A stretch of 64,000 bases of DNA from Achromobacter pestifer. Its GTDB lineage: Bacteria > Pseudomonadota > Gammaproteobacteria > Burkholderiales > Burkholderiaceae_B. The stretch lies in assembly GCF_013267355.1 (NCBI RefSeq), contig NZ_CP053985.1, positions 5,952,001-6,016,000 on the forward strand, given 5' to 3'. The notes under the pieces are model-generated. The model saw only the letters and a list, made by a program, of their open reading frames with translations, was not told the DNA's origin and searched no databases. Numbering within the stretch: position 1 is the first letter of the stretch; each line of letters starts with the position of its first letter. Positions 53,459-61,933 of the stretch are shown here, piece by piece. The position numbers and the translations under genes are program-made.

Positions 53459-54187
53459 ATGCTGCAAAACCGCGAAGGCCAACGTGTTCCGAACGTAACG
53501 TTCCCGGTCCGTGAGGACAACACCTGGAAGAAGGTGACGTCCGACGACCTGTTCAAGAACAAGACCGTCGTGGTCTTTTCCCTGCCCGGCGCCTTCACGC
53601 CGACCTGCTCGTCGACCCACCTGCCGCGCTACAACGAACTGGCTCCCGCGTTCTTCGCCGCCGGCGTGGACAGCATCGTCTGCGTCTCGGTCAACGACAC
53701 CTTCGTCATGAACGAATGGGCCAAGGAGCAGGAATCGGCCAACATCACGTTGCTGCCCGACGGCAACGGCGAGTTCACCGAAGGCATGGGCATGCTGGTC
53801 GACAAGAGCGACCTGGGCTTCGGCAAGCGCAGCTGGCGCTATTCCATGCTGGTCAAGGACGGCGTGGTCCAGAAGATGTTCATCGAACCGGAAAAGGAAG
53901 GCGATCCGTTTGAAGTGTCGGACGCCGACACCATGCTGGCTTACTTCGCCCCGTCGGCCAAGAAGCCCGACCAGGTGGTCGTGTTCTCCAAGCCGGGCTG
54001 CCCGTTCTGCGTGGAAGCCAAGGCGCTGCTGGATGCCAAGGGCTACGCCCCGATCGAGATCCCGCTGGAAAACAAGGTCCGCGGCCGCGTGATCGGCGCC
54101 GTCTCGGGTAAGGGCACCGCTCCGCAGGTGTTCATCAACGGCGCGCTGATCGGCGGGCTGGAAGACCTGAAGGCGCACTTCGCCTAA
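53459..54187 (+). CDS. Peroxiredoxin-glutaredoxin fusion (hybrid Prx5)
   Basis: A 242-residue two-domain protein. The N-terminal Prx5 domain has its peroxidatic Cys50 in [12 protein letters not shown]. The C-terminal glutaredoxin domain has the redox pair Cys181/Cys184 in CPFC, and [19 protein letters not shown] is the glutathione-binding end. Such hybrids reduce peroxides with glutathione. CAAGGAGA precedes the start. Direct repeats shared with the copper-chaperone promoter region lie upstream, so a metal/oxidative-stress link is possible. Confidence 0.94.
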   Translation: MLQNREGQRVPNVTFPVREDNTWKKVTSDDLFKNKTVVVFSLPGAFTPTCSSTHLPRYNELAPAFFAAGVDSIVCVSVNDTFVMNEWAKEQESANITLLPDGNGEFTEGMGMLVDKSDLGFGKRSWRYSMLVKDGVVQKMFIEPEKEGDPFEVSDADTMLAYFAPSAKKPDQVVVFSKPGCPFCVEAKALLDAKGYAPIEIPLENKVRGRVIGAVSGKGTAPQVFINGALIGGLEDLKAHFA

Positions 54188-54406
54188 GCGTTCGCAACGC
54201 TCCCGGTCCCGGGTTCGCCCCGGGGTCGGGCAGGGCGCAGCGGCGGTTCGCCGCCCGCTGCACCCCTCACGAGTTTCCCTTTTTACGCACCTTTGCGCGC
54301 GGCCCCTCGCGGGCGCTGCGGGACGGCTTACGTCCTGAGGGTGCGCAACAAGGCGGAACCCGTCTTTGAATCATTTGCTCCACGCCACATCGGGGGATAC
54401 CCAGTC

Positions 54407-55843
54407 ATGAAAACTCTGCATACCGATATCGCTGTCATCGGCGCCGGCACGGCCGGCCTGGCCGCCTACCGCGCCGCCCGTGCCGCGGGCCTGCGCGCGC
54501 TGCTGATCGAAGGCGGTCCCTATGGCACCACCTGCGCCCGCGTCGGCTGCATGCCGTCCAAGCTGCTGATCGCCGCCGCCGAAGCGGCCCACGGCGCGGC
54601 CCATACCGAGCCGTTCGGCGTGCATGTAGGCGGCGAGATCACGGTCGACGGCGTCGAAGTGATGGACCGCGTCAAGCGCGAACGTGACCGCTTTGTCGGC
54701 TTCGTGCTGGAAGGCGTGGAGAGCATCCCCGCCGAAGACAAGCTGCGCGGCTATGCGCGCTTCGTGTCCGACACAGTGCTGCAAGTGGACGAGCACACCG
54801 AGGTGCATGCGTCCCGCGTGGTGATCGCCACCGGTTCGCGGCCCTCCGTGCCGCCGCCGTTCCGCGCGCTGGGCGACCGGCTGGTGCTGAACGACGACGT
54901 GTTCGCCTGGGACGATCTGCCCGGTCGCGTGGCCGTGTTCGGTCCAGGCGTGATCGGGCTGGAACTGGGCCAGGCGCTGGCGCGCCTGGGCGTGGAGGTG
55001 CGCGTGTTCGGCGTCAGCGGCAGCCTGGCCGGCATCAGCGATCCGCAGGTGCGCAATACGGCCCGCAAGATCTTCCAGCGCGAGTTCTATCTGGATCCGG
55101 ACGCCCGCGTGCTTGAAACGACCCGAGTCGGCGACGAAGTGGAAGTGCGTTACGTGGCGCTGGACAATACCGAGCGTACCGAACGCTTCGACTACGCGCT
55201 GGTGGCCACGGGCCGCCGCGCCAACGTGGACGGGCTGGGGCTGGAAAACACCTCGCTGCAACTGGACAAGCACGGCGTGCCGCGGTTCGACCGCGAAACC
55301 ATGCAAGCGGGCGATGCGCCTATCTTCATCGCGGGCGACGCCAATGCCGATGCGCCGCTGCTGCACGAAGCCGCCGACGAAGGCCGCATCGCCGGCGAGA
55401 ACGCGGCCCGCTATCCGGAAGTGCGCAAGGGCTTGCGCCGCGCGCCGCTGGCGGTGGTGTTCTCGGACCCGCAGATCGCCATGGCGGGGCAGGGCCATGC
55501 GCGGCTGGTCCCAGGTACCTTCGTGACCGGCGAAGTGGACTTCAGCGACCAGGGCCGCTCGCGCGTCATGCTGAAGAACCGCGGCATGCTGCACGTCTAT
55601 GCCGACATCGAGTCGGGCCGCTTCCTGGGCGCTGAAATGGTCGGCCCCAGCGCCGAGCATATCGGCCACCTGCTGGCCTGGGCCGTGCAGCAGGAGCTGA
55701 CCGTGGCGCGCATGCTGGAAATGCCGTTCTATCACCCCGTGATCGAGGAAGGCCTGCGCACCGCGCTGCGCGACGCGGCGGCCAAGCTGGCCCGGGCGCA
55801 GGAAGCGCTGCGGCGCGAAGAGCCGGAGAGCGAGACGGCTTGA
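54407..55843 (+). CDS. Dihydrolipoyl-dehydrogenase-like flavoprotein
   Basis: A 478-residue pyridine nucleotide-disulfide oxidoreductase. The FAD site IAVIGAGTAGLAAYRA is near residue 8, the redox pair TTCARVGCMPSKLL near 42-55, the NAD site VFGPGVIGLELGQAL near 180, and the interface His-Glu in PFYHPVIEEGLRTALRDA near 445. No biotin/lipoyl domain and no partner dehydrogenase subunits are nearby, so lipoamide, mercury, glutathione or another disulfide may be the substrate. ATG 54407 starts the FAD motif. A bidirectional terminator follows. Confidence 0.9.
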   Translation: MKTLHTDIAVIGAGTAGLAAYRAARAAGLRALLIEGGPYGTTCARVGCMPSKLLIAAAEAAHGAAHTEPFGVHVGGEITVDGVEVMDRVKRERDRFVGFVLEGVESIPAEDKLRGYARFVSDTVLQVDEHTEVHASRVVIATGSRPSVPPPFRALGDRLVLNDDVFAWDDLPGRVAVFGPGVIGLELGQALARLGVEVRVFGVSGSLAGISDPQVRNTARKIFQREFYLDPDARVLETTRVGDEVEVRYVALDNTERTERFDYALVATGRRANVDGLGLENTSLQLDKHGVPRFDRETMQAGDAPIFIAGDANADAPLLHEAADEGRIAGENAARYPEVRKGLRRAPLAVVFSDPQIAMAGQGHARLVPGTFVTGEVDFSDQGRSRVMLKNRGMLHVYADIESGRFLGAEMVGPSAEHIGHLLAWAVQQELTVARMLEMPFYHPVIEEGLRTALRDAAAKLARAQEALRREEPESETA

Positions 55844-55870
55844 ACGCCCGGGGAATCCTGCGACCCCGAC

Positions 55871-55900
55871 AAAAAGGCCACGAAACATCGTGGCCTTTTT
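55871..55900. terminator. Bidirectional terminator between the flavoprotein and rlmJ
   Basis: AAAAAGGCCACGA (55871-55883) pairs with TCGTGGCCTTTTT (55888-55900) around AACA. The T-run on the plus strand and the A-run on the left make it work in both directions for the convergent genes. Confidence 0.88.
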
Positions 55901-55914
55901 GCTTTTGCACCGGA

Positions 55915-56805
55915 TCAGTCGTCCGACTGTTTCTTCGGCACCGGGAACGGATTTTCGCGGAACTGCAGCGTGAAGCCGGCCCGCTCATCCTGTCCCAGCG
56001 TGCGCGCGAGATAGGGCATGGCCTGCTTCAGGGCATCATGCAGCGTCCAGGGCGGATTGATCAGGAACATGCCGCTGCCATGCAGGCCGTAGCCGTCGAT
56101 GGTCGCCTTCTTGACGGTCAGCGTGGCGTGCAGCCAGCTCTTGACCTTGAGATTTTCCAGGTGGCGGGCCATTTCGCCGGCTTCGCGGCGCTGCACCAGC
56201 GGGTACCAGACGGCATAGGTGCCGGTGGCGAAGCGCTTGATGCATTCCTTGATGGTGACGAACGTGCGGCGGTAGTCGTTCTTGTCTTCGTACGAAGGGT
56301 CGATCAGCACCATGCCGCGGCGCGTGGGCGGCGGCAGCAGCGCCTTGACGCCCTCGAAACCGTCGTCGCCGTAGATGGTGGTCTGGCGCTGCGCGGCGCG
56401 GCCCTGGTGTTCCAGGTTGGCGACCAGGGTATCGATCTCGGTCGGGTGCATCTCGAACAGGCGCAGCCGGTCCGACGGGCGCAGCGCATCCAGCGCCAGC
56501 CACGGCGAGCCGGGATAGCGTTTGAGACGGCCGTTGGTGTTGTAGGCGCGAATCCGCGCGACATAGTCGGCCAGGATCGGAGGCAGATTCTCGGCTTCCC
56601 ACAGGCGGCCGATGCCGTCGGCGAATTCCGAGGTCTTGGCGGCCCAGTCGCTGTCCAGGCTGTAGAGCCCGGCGCCGGCATGGGTGTCCACGACCCAGTA
56701 GGGCGCGTCCTTTTTATTGAAGTAATCCAGCGTGTGGATCAGGATGGCGTGCTTGAGCACGTCGGCGTGGTTGCCGGCGTGGAAGGCGTGGCGGTAACTG
56801 AACAC
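55915..56805 (-). CDS. rlmJ: 23S rRNA (adenine2030-N6)-methyltransferase
   Basis: A 296-residue methyltransferase of the RlmJ family. MFSYRHAFHAGNHADVLKHA opens the protein and DTHAGAGLYSL is the SAM loop. MVLIDPSYEDKNDYRR near residue 163 is the catalytic block, with DPSYE where E. coli RlmJ has a DPPFE-type sequence. It modifies A2030 of 23S rRNA. It follows the glycerophosphodiesterase gene by 12 bases on the same strand. Confidence 0.94.
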   Translation of the reverse strand: MFSYRHAFHAGNHADVLKHAILIHTLDYFNKKDAPYWVVDTHAGAGLYSLDSDWAAKTSEFADGIGRLWEAENLPPILADYVARIRAYNTNGRLKRYPGSPWLALDALRPSDRLRLFEMHPTEIDTLVANLEHQGRAAQRQTTIYGDDGFEGVKALLPPPTRRGMVLIDPSYEDKNDYRRTFVTIKECIKRFATGTYAVWYPLVQRREAGEMARHLENLKVKSWLHATLTVKKATIDGYGLHGSGMFLINPPWTLHDALKQAMPYLARTLGQDERAGFTLQFRENPFPVPKKQSDD

Positions 56806-56817
56806 GGGCGTTCTGCC

Positions 56818-57567
56818 TCAGGCGGCGGGCCGGATTGCGGCCAGCTCGTCGGTGAAAATGCCGTCGATGCCCCAGTCGAGCAGCAGGCGGGCGCGCTCCG
56901 GGTCATTGACGGTCCAGGCCGCGATACGGTAGCCGGCGGCGTGCACGGCGGCTATCAGTTCGCGGGTGGCGTCCTTCTGATTGATGTTCAGGGCTACGCA
57001 CTCATATTTGGCCAGGCGCTCGCGCCAATCGGCGGGAACCTTCTCCACCAGCAGTGCGCGCGGCAGTTCGGGAGCCGCTTCCAGCGCGGCCTGCAGCGCT
57101 TCTTCCGCGAACGAGGACAGCAGCGGTGCTTCGGCCGCGCCTTGCCACAGCTGGCGCGCGGCCAGCGCCACGGCGCGGCCGGTCTCGGCTTCGCGGCCCG
57201 GGCAGGGCTTGATCTCGACGTTGCTGGCGATGCCGTTGGCGACCGTGTAGCGGGCGACGGCGGCGAAGGTGGGCAGCGGCTCGCCGGCGTAGGCGGCCGA
57301 ATGCCAGCTGCCGAAATCCAGCTGGGCCAGCTCGGCGTAGGTCTTGGCGGCGGCGGGGCCGCGGCCGTTGGAGGTGCGGTCCACGTCGTCGTCGTGCATC
57401 AGCACCAGCACGTTGTCGCGGCTCAGCTTGACGTCGTATTCGAACATCGTGAAGCCGTGCTCGGCGCCCACGCGCATGGCGGCCAGGGTGTTCTCCGGGG
57501 CCAGACGGCCGCCGCCGCGGTGCGCGATGTAACGGGAGTAGGGCCAGGAGGGGAGTTTTACGCTCAT
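56818..57567 (-). CDS. ugpQ: Glycerophosphodiester phosphodiesterase
   Basis: A 249-residue cytoplasmic GDPD. YIAHRGGGRLAPENTLAAMR near residue 13, EYDVKLSRDNVLVLMHDDDV near 41 and NVEIKPCPGREAETG near 120 carry the metal and catalytic residues. It hydrolyses glycerophosphodiesters to glycerol-3-phosphate and alcohol. No signal peptide is seen. The open frame extends 30 codons upstream without a ribosome site; ATG 57567 fits the family length. It is probably co-transcribed with rlmJ. Confidence 0.93.
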   Translation of the reverse strand: MSVKLPSWPYSRYIAHRGGGRLAPENTLAAMRVGAEHGFTMFEYDVKLSRDNVLVLMHDDDVDRTSNGRGPAAAKTYAELAQLDFGSWHSAAYAGEPLPTFAAVARYTVANGIASNVEIKPCPGREAETGRAVALAARQLWQGAAEAPLLSSFAEEALQAALEAAPELPRALLVEKVPADWRERLAKYECVALNINQKDATRELIAAVHAAGYRIAAWTVNDPERARLLLDWGIDGIFTDELAAIRPAA

Positions 57568-57675
57568 TTGGGTGTTGCTTCGGGTTCTTTTGGTCAGGGT
57601 TGCAAGGATACTCCTTCTCCAGGAGGGAGCAGGCCGGCCGGCAGCGCCAGCCGGCACTGCGGGCCGGCTTTGGGC

Positions 57676-58968
57676 CTACTTCATGGGCGCCTTGTCCCGC
57701 GACACGTCCATGATCATCCGCGCAGCCAGGTACAGGCGCGGCACGATGCTGTTGATCTGGATGTACTCGGCGTCGTTGGAATGCGCGCCGAAGCCGCTCA
57801 GGCCCATGCCTTCGATCACCGGGCCGCGCGCCTTGAGCGCAGCAAAGGCGGCGTCGGTGCCGCCGCCGCTGGCGCGGTCCACGACCTTCATGGGCAGATC
57901 CAGTTCCTTGTAGATCTGCACGCCGTGCTGGGCCAGGGCGCGCGAGGCCGGCGTGGCTTCCAGGGGCGGGCGGCGCACCTCGAACTTCACGCTGACCTTG
58001 GATTCGGGCAGCAGTTTCTTCTGTATGCGCTCTTCCAGGGTGCGCGACAGCGCGTCGAAGTCGGAGACGCGCAGCGCGCGGGCGTCGGCCTGGGCGGTGG
58101 CCTGGCCGGGGATGACGTTGCGGTTGGTGCCGGCCTGGGCCACGGTCCAGTTCAGCTTCAATCCTTCCTCGGGCTTGGACAGCTTGTCCAGCTGCAGCAG
58201 CTGGTGCGCCAGTTCATACAGGGCGTTGACGCCGCCTTCCGGACGCGCGCCCGCGTGCGAGGTCTTGCCCTGCACGGTCAGGTAGGCCGCGCCGATGCCG
58301 CTGGTGGCCAGGGTCAGGCGGGCTTCCGCGCCGCCGCCTTCGAACGAGAACACCGCGTCCTGGTCGGCGCCCATGCGGGTGATGGTGCTGCGCGCGCCGG
58401 GCGAGCTGATTTCCTCGTCGCCGTTGATCAGCACGGTAATGGTGCCGTAGTCCTCGAACCCCAGCTTCTGCAGCAGGGTCAGGGTATGGATGATGGCGGC
58501 CACGCCATGCTTGTCGTCGGCGATGCCCAGGCCGTAGGCCTTGTCGCCGTCGACGCGGAAGGGCTGGTCCTTGAGCATGCCGTTGCGGTAGACCGTGTCC
58601 ATGTGGGCGATCAGCATGATCTTCTTCTGGCCCCGGCCTTTGAATTCGGCGTGGACCATGGGGCCGACCTTCTCCGGCGTGTCGTCCAGGCGGAAGACGT
58701 CGGTGGGCTGGATGATTTCGACGGTCCCGCCCAGCGCCTTGAGCCGGTCGCGGATCAGGACGGCGATGCGCTCCACGCCTTCTACGTCCTTGCTGCCCGA
58801 CTCGATGCCGACCAAGTCCCGCATGGTGTCGAGCATGCCTTGCTGCTGGGCTTGGGCGGCTTCGTGGACGGCGACGACGGGCGCGGCCAGCGCGGCGGGG
58901 GCGCCACCGACGAAGGCCAGGGCGATGCAGGTGCGCAGGAGTTGCAGGCGGGGAGATGTGAACGGCAT
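57676..58968 (-). CDS. M20-family metallopeptidase, carboxypeptidase-like, exported
   Basis: A 430-residue zinc peptidase with a signal peptide ending near residue 28 (ALAAPV). IAHMDTVYRNG near residue 120 gives the first zinc His and Asp, GLGIADDKHGVAAIIH the bridging Asp, INGDEEISSPGARS near 187 the Glu pair and GGGTDAAF near 365 another. The order resembles glutamate carboxypeptidase (CPG2) of the periplasm. The specificity is unknown. It lies before the glycerophosphodiesterase gene on the same strand, 108 bases away. Confidence 0.9.
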   Translation of the reverse strand: MPFTSPRLQLLRTCIALAFVGGAPAALAAPVVAVHEAAQAQQQGMLDTMRDLVGIESGSKDVEGVERIAVLIRDRLKALGGTVEIIQPTDVFRLDDTPEKVGPMVHAEFKGRGQKKIMLIAHMDTVYRNGMLKDQPFRVDGDKAYGLGIADDKHGVAAIIHTLTLLQKLGFEDYGTITVLINGDEEISSPGARSTITRMGADQDAVFSFEGGGAEARLTLATSGIGAAYLTVQGKTSHAGARPEGGVNALYELAHQLLQLDKLSKPEEGLKLNWTVAQAGTNRNVIPGQATAQADARALRVSDFDALSRTLEERIQKKLLPESKVSVKFEVRRPPLEATPASRALAQHGVQIYKELDLPMKVVDRASGGGTDAAFAALKARGPVIEGMGLSGFGAHSNDAEYIQINSIVPRLYLAARMIMDVSRDKAPMK

Positions 58969-59189
58969 CAGTGTTTACCTCTGAGCGTGCGTGGAAGGGG
59001 GGGCGCAGCCATACGGGGCGGCGTCGGGGTAATGCGGGCTTACCCTGACAGGCCACGATACGGGGGCCGCAAGGGCCTGGAAATGGTGGTTCCCCGGGTT
59101 GACTCGGTCCCCGGTTTCGTGCCGCCGGAGCCGGGGGGCGGTCCCGGAAGGCATGCGGAAGATTCCTGGTCTGCGCGGCGAATGAGAAA

Positions 59190-59198
59190 TGGTAAAAT
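59190..59198 (+). promoter_or_regulatory. Extended -10 promoter upstream of ppiD
   Basis: TGGTAAAAT, with TGn before the TAAAAT hexamer, is an extended -10. The -35 at 17 bases is weak, which extended -10 promoters tolerate. A start site near 59205 would give a leader of about 105 bases before ppiD. Confidence 0.5.
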
Positions 59199-59210
59199 CC
59201 GCCCGCTGAT

Positions 59211-59224
59211 CCGGTATTGACCGG
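59211..59224 (+). promoter_or_regulatory. Small hairpin in the ppiD leader
   Basis: CCGGT-ATTG-ACCGG is a five-base-pair stem with a four-base loop, 12 bases before the terminator-like hairpin. It could be part of an attenuator or a protein-binding site. Confidence 0.35.
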
Positions 59225-59235
59225 TATGGGAACAG

Positions 59236-59259
59236 GGCGAATCTGGTTCGCCTTTTTTT
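59236..59259 (+). terminator. Terminator-like hairpin inside the ppiD leader
   Basis: GGCGAA (59236-59241) pairs with TTCGCC (59247-59252), and TTTTTTT follows. The gene to the left is on the other strand, so on the plus strand this can only end a short transcript from the ppiD promoter region, or attenuate ppiD itself. Confidence 0.65.
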
Positions 59260-59313
59260 ATGCGTTTTCTTGCGGCTTCGGGCGTGTGCCTGGGGTGCGG
59301 CAACAGGGATTCC

Positions 59314-61275
59314 ATGTTCGAATTTATTCGCAGCCATCGGCGCTGGATGCAGCTCATCCTGCTGCTTCTGATTGTGCCGTCCTTCTTTCTGGTCGGTATT
59401 CAAGGCTATGACAGCTTCATGCGCGCCGAGCCTGAATTGGCCACGGTCAATGGCCAGCCCGTGTCGCGGGCCGAGTTCGACCAGGCGCACCGCAACCAGC
59501 TGGAGCAGTTCCGCCAGCGCTTGGGCGCGCAGTTCGATCCGGCCGTCATCGACACGCCGGCGCTGCGCGAAGGCCTGCTCAATCAGCTGATCAATCAGCG
59601 CCTGCTGGCCAACGTCGCCGTCGACAACCGCTTCTCGGTGTCCGACGAAACGCTGCGCAACACCATCGCCGCGATTCCTGAAGTCCAGGACAACGGCCGC
59701 TTCTCGCCCGAGCGCTATCGCCAGGTGCTGGCCGCGCAAGGCATGTCGCCGACCTCGTTCGAAGCCGGCCTGCGCCGCGATCTCGCCGTCGCGCGCGTGC
59801 TGGAGCCCGTTGGCCAGTCGGCCCGCGCGCCCAGCGAAGTCGTGGCGTCGCTGGAAACGGCGTTGACGCAGCAGCGCACGGTGCAACTGCGCCGCTTCGC
59901 CGCCGCCGACTACCGCTCGCAAGTCAACGTCAGCCCGGCCGATATCCAGGCCTGGTACGACGCCAACAAGCAGCAGCTGCAGATTCCCGAACAGGTCCAG
60001 GTTCAGTACGTGGTGCTGGACGAGGCCGCCGCCACGCAAGGCGTGCAGGTCAAGGACGAGGACCTGGCGTCCTACTACGAGCAGAACAAGAACCGCTTCG
60101 GCCAGCCCGAACGCCGCCGCGCCAGCCACATCATGATCACCCTGGCCCCCGGCGCTTCGGAAGACGCCCGCAAGGCCGCGCGCGCCAAGGCCGAGGACCT
60201 GGCCAAGCAGGCCGCCGCCGACCCGGCGCAGTTCGCCGAATTGGCGCGCAAGAACTCGCAGGACGCGGGCTCGGCCGCCAATGGCGGCGATCTGGGCTGG
60301 CTGGCTCCGGGCATGCTGACCGGTCCGCTGGAAAAGGCGATTTTCGGCCAGGCCAAGGACCAGGTGTCCGGCGTGATCGAAACCCCGTCCGGCCTGCACG
60401 TGGTCAAGGTCACCGAGATCCAGCCCGCCGCCATCAAGCCGCTGGCCGAGGTCAAGGACCAGATCACCGCCGAAGTCCGCAAGCAGCTTGCCGCCGTCCG
60501 TTTCTCGGAAATGGCCAGCCAGCTGAACAAGCAGGTCTATGACCAGCGCGACAGCCTGCAGCCCGCCGCCGACGCCGTCGGCCTGAAGCTGCGCACCGCC
60601 GCCGGCGTGACCCGCGAAGGCCTGCTGCCCGCCGACAAGGCCGGCCCGGGCTCGGCCGCCGCCGGCCCCGACGCCGCGCTGCTGGACAACCCGCGCGTGC
60701 GCCAGGTGCTGTTCTCGCCCGATGTGCTGCGCGAAAAGCAGAACTCCGGCGTGATCGAGCTGTCGCCCGACACCATGCTGGCCCTGCGCGTCGGCGCGGT
60801 CGAGCCGGCCCACGTGCCGCCGCTGGACAAGGTTTCGGACACCATCCGCGCCAAGCTGCTGGACGAGCGTTCGGCCGAAGCCGCCAAGAAGGCCGGCGAG
60901 GCCGCGCTGGCCGCCGACCGGGCCAACCCCGCCGCCACGCCGGAAGGCTTTGGCGCGCCGGTGGTCGTGTCGCGCCAGGATCCCAAGGAACTGCCGCGTC
61001 CGGTGCTGGACGCCGTCATGCGCCTGCCCGCCGCCACGCTGCCGGCCTATGCCGGCGTGCAATCGGGTTCGGACTACACGCTGGCGCGCCTGGAGAAGGT
61101 CGAGGCCGGCACGGTTGATCCGGCCGACAAGGAACGCCTGGCGCAGCAGTTGTCGGGCGCCTGGGGCCAGGCCGAAAACGAAGCCATGCTGCGCATGCTG
61201 CGTGAAGAGTACAAAGTGCAGGTGCTGCCCGCCGCCGCCACGGTCATCCGCGGCGATCAGCCGGCAGCCGGCTGA
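59314..61275 (+). CDS. ppiD: Periplasmic peptidyl-prolyl isomerase/chaperone PpiD
   Basis: A 653-residue inner-membrane protein with one N-terminal helix (LILLLLIVPSFFLVGIQGYD, near residues 12-32). A SurA-N-type region follows (ATVNGQPVSRAEFDQAHRNQ), then a parvulin domain (RRASHIMITLAP and GDLGWLAPGMLTGPLEKAIF, near residues 268-350) and a second SurA-like region. It helps periplasmic proteins fold at the Sec translocon. ATG 59314 begins the conserved MFEFIRSHRRWMQ; 18 more codons upstream are open but not convincing. The gene ends ten bases from the convergent esterase gene. Confidence 0.95.
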   Translation: MFEFIRSHRRWMQLILLLLIVPSFFLVGIQGYDSFMRAEPELATVNGQPVSRAEFDQAHRNQLEQFRQRLGAQFDPAVIDTPALREGLLNQLINQRLLANVAVDNRFSVSDETLRNTIAAIPEVQDNGRFSPERYRQVLAAQGMSPTSFEAGLRRDLAVARVLEPVGQSARAPSEVVASLETALTQQRTVQLRRFAAADYRSQVNVSPADIQAWYDANKQQLQIPEQVQVQYVVLDEAAATQGVQVKDEDLASYYEQNKNRFGQPERRRASHIMITLAPGASEDARKAARAKAEDLAKQAAADPAQFAELARKNSQDAGSAANGGDLGWLAPGMLTGPLEKAIFGQAKDQVSGVIETPSGLHVVKVTEIQPAAIKPLAEVKDQITAEVRKQLAAVRFSEMASQLNKQVYDQRDSLQPAADAVGLKLRTAAGVTREGLLPADKAGPGSAAAGPDAALLDNPRVRQVLFSPDVLREKQNSGVIELSPDTMLALRVGAVEPAHVPPLDKVSDTIRAKLLDERSAEAAKKAGEAALAADRANPAATPEGFGAPVVVSRQDPKELPRPVLDAVMRLPAATLPAYAGVQSGSDYTLARLEKVEAGTVDPADKERLAQQLSGAWGQAENEAMLRMLREEYKVQVLPAAATVIRGDQPAAG

Positions 61276-61285
61276 TCAGCCAGAG

Positions 61286-61933
61286 TCAGTTCAACAGTGG
61301 CCGCAGCGTCGGCCACACGTTGTCCAGCAGCAGAGGCTGGGCATCCTCGTTCGGATGGATGCCGTCAGCCTGGAACATCGCCCGGTTCGTTGCGATACCT
61401 TCCATCAGGAAGGGCACGAGCCGGGCGTTTTCGTCTTTGGCGACCGCGGGGAAGACCTGGGCGAAGCGCTGGGTGTAGTCCCGGCCGTAATTGGGCGGAA
61501 TCTGCATGCCGACGATCAGGACCTGCGCGTCGGCCTTGCGGGCGGCCTGGGCCATGGTGCGCAGGTTCTGCTCGGTCATGGTCAGCGGCAGGCCGCGCAG
61601 CGCGTCGTTCGAGCCCAGCTCCAGCACCACCACGGCCGGCGCATGTTGGCGCAGCAGGGCAGGCAGGCGGGCCACGCCGCCGCTGGTCGTGTCGCCGCTG
61701 ATGCTGGCGTTGACCACCTGGTACTTGGGGTATTGTTCCGCTACGCGGGCGGAAAGCAGCGGCACCCAACCGGTGCCGCGCTTGATGCCGTATTCGGCGG
61801 ACAGACTATCGCCCAGGACCAATACCGTGCGGGGCGTGGAACCCTGGGCCGCGGACGCGGTCTGAGCGTGGGCGGGCGCCACGATGGCGGTCGCCATGGC
61901 GGTCATGAGTAGCAGACGGGAAAATAGGCGCAT
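61286..61933 (-). CDS. tesA: SGNH-family esterase/lysophospholipase (TesA-like)
   Basis: A 215-residue exported hydrolase with a signal peptide (LLLMTAMATAIVAPAHA, ending near residue 23). The Ser nucleophile is in GDSLS (Ser43), VVLELGSNDALRGL near residue 100 gives the Asn block, and the catalytic pair Asp190/His193 is in DGIHP. It matches E. coli TesA (thioesterase/arylesterase/lysophospholipase L1). Its start codon overlaps the start of the divergent ATPase gene, an arrangement like tesA/ybbA in E. coli. Confidence 0.92.
   Translation of the reverse strand: MRLFSRLLLMTAMATAIVAPAHAQTASAAQGSTPRTVLVLGDSLSAEYGIKRGTGWVPLLSARVAEQYPKYQVVNASISGDTTSGGVARLPALLRQHAPAVVVLELGSNDALRGLPLTMTEQNLRTMAQAARKADAQVLIVGMQIPPNYGRDYTQRFAQVFPAVAKDENARLVPFLMEGIATNRAMFQADGIHPNEDAQPLLLDNVWPTLRPLLN

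Larger units (their letters stand above)
58969..59313. promoter_or_regulatory. Divergent gap between the M20 peptidase and ppiD
   Basis: A 345-base gap with no gene. The right part holds the ppiD promoter and a leader with two hairpins; the left part is GC-rich and shows nothing clear. No tRNA was found here. Confidence 0.4.

Noticed and set aside
54187..54261. Hairpins AGCGTT-CGC-AACGCT and GCAGCGGCGG-TTCG-CCGCCCGCTGC after the peroxiredoxin gene
   Set aside because: They may stop transcription, but neither has a T-run, so I did not list them as terminators.
54371..55888. A 505-residue open frame on the minus strand
   Set aside because: It is antisense to the flavoprotein gene, whose FAD and redox motifs are unmistakable.
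55840..59220. A 1126-residue open frame on the plus strand
   Set aside because: It runs antisense to rlmJ, the glycerophosphodiesterase and the M20 peptidase genes, all of which have clear catalytic motifs. Its translation is Gly/Val/Gln-rich without motifs.
58969..59235. Possible tRNA genes upstream of ppiD
   Set aside because: In some relatives tRNA genes lie near hupB-ppiD. No cloverleaf or TTC-arm pattern was found in this gap.
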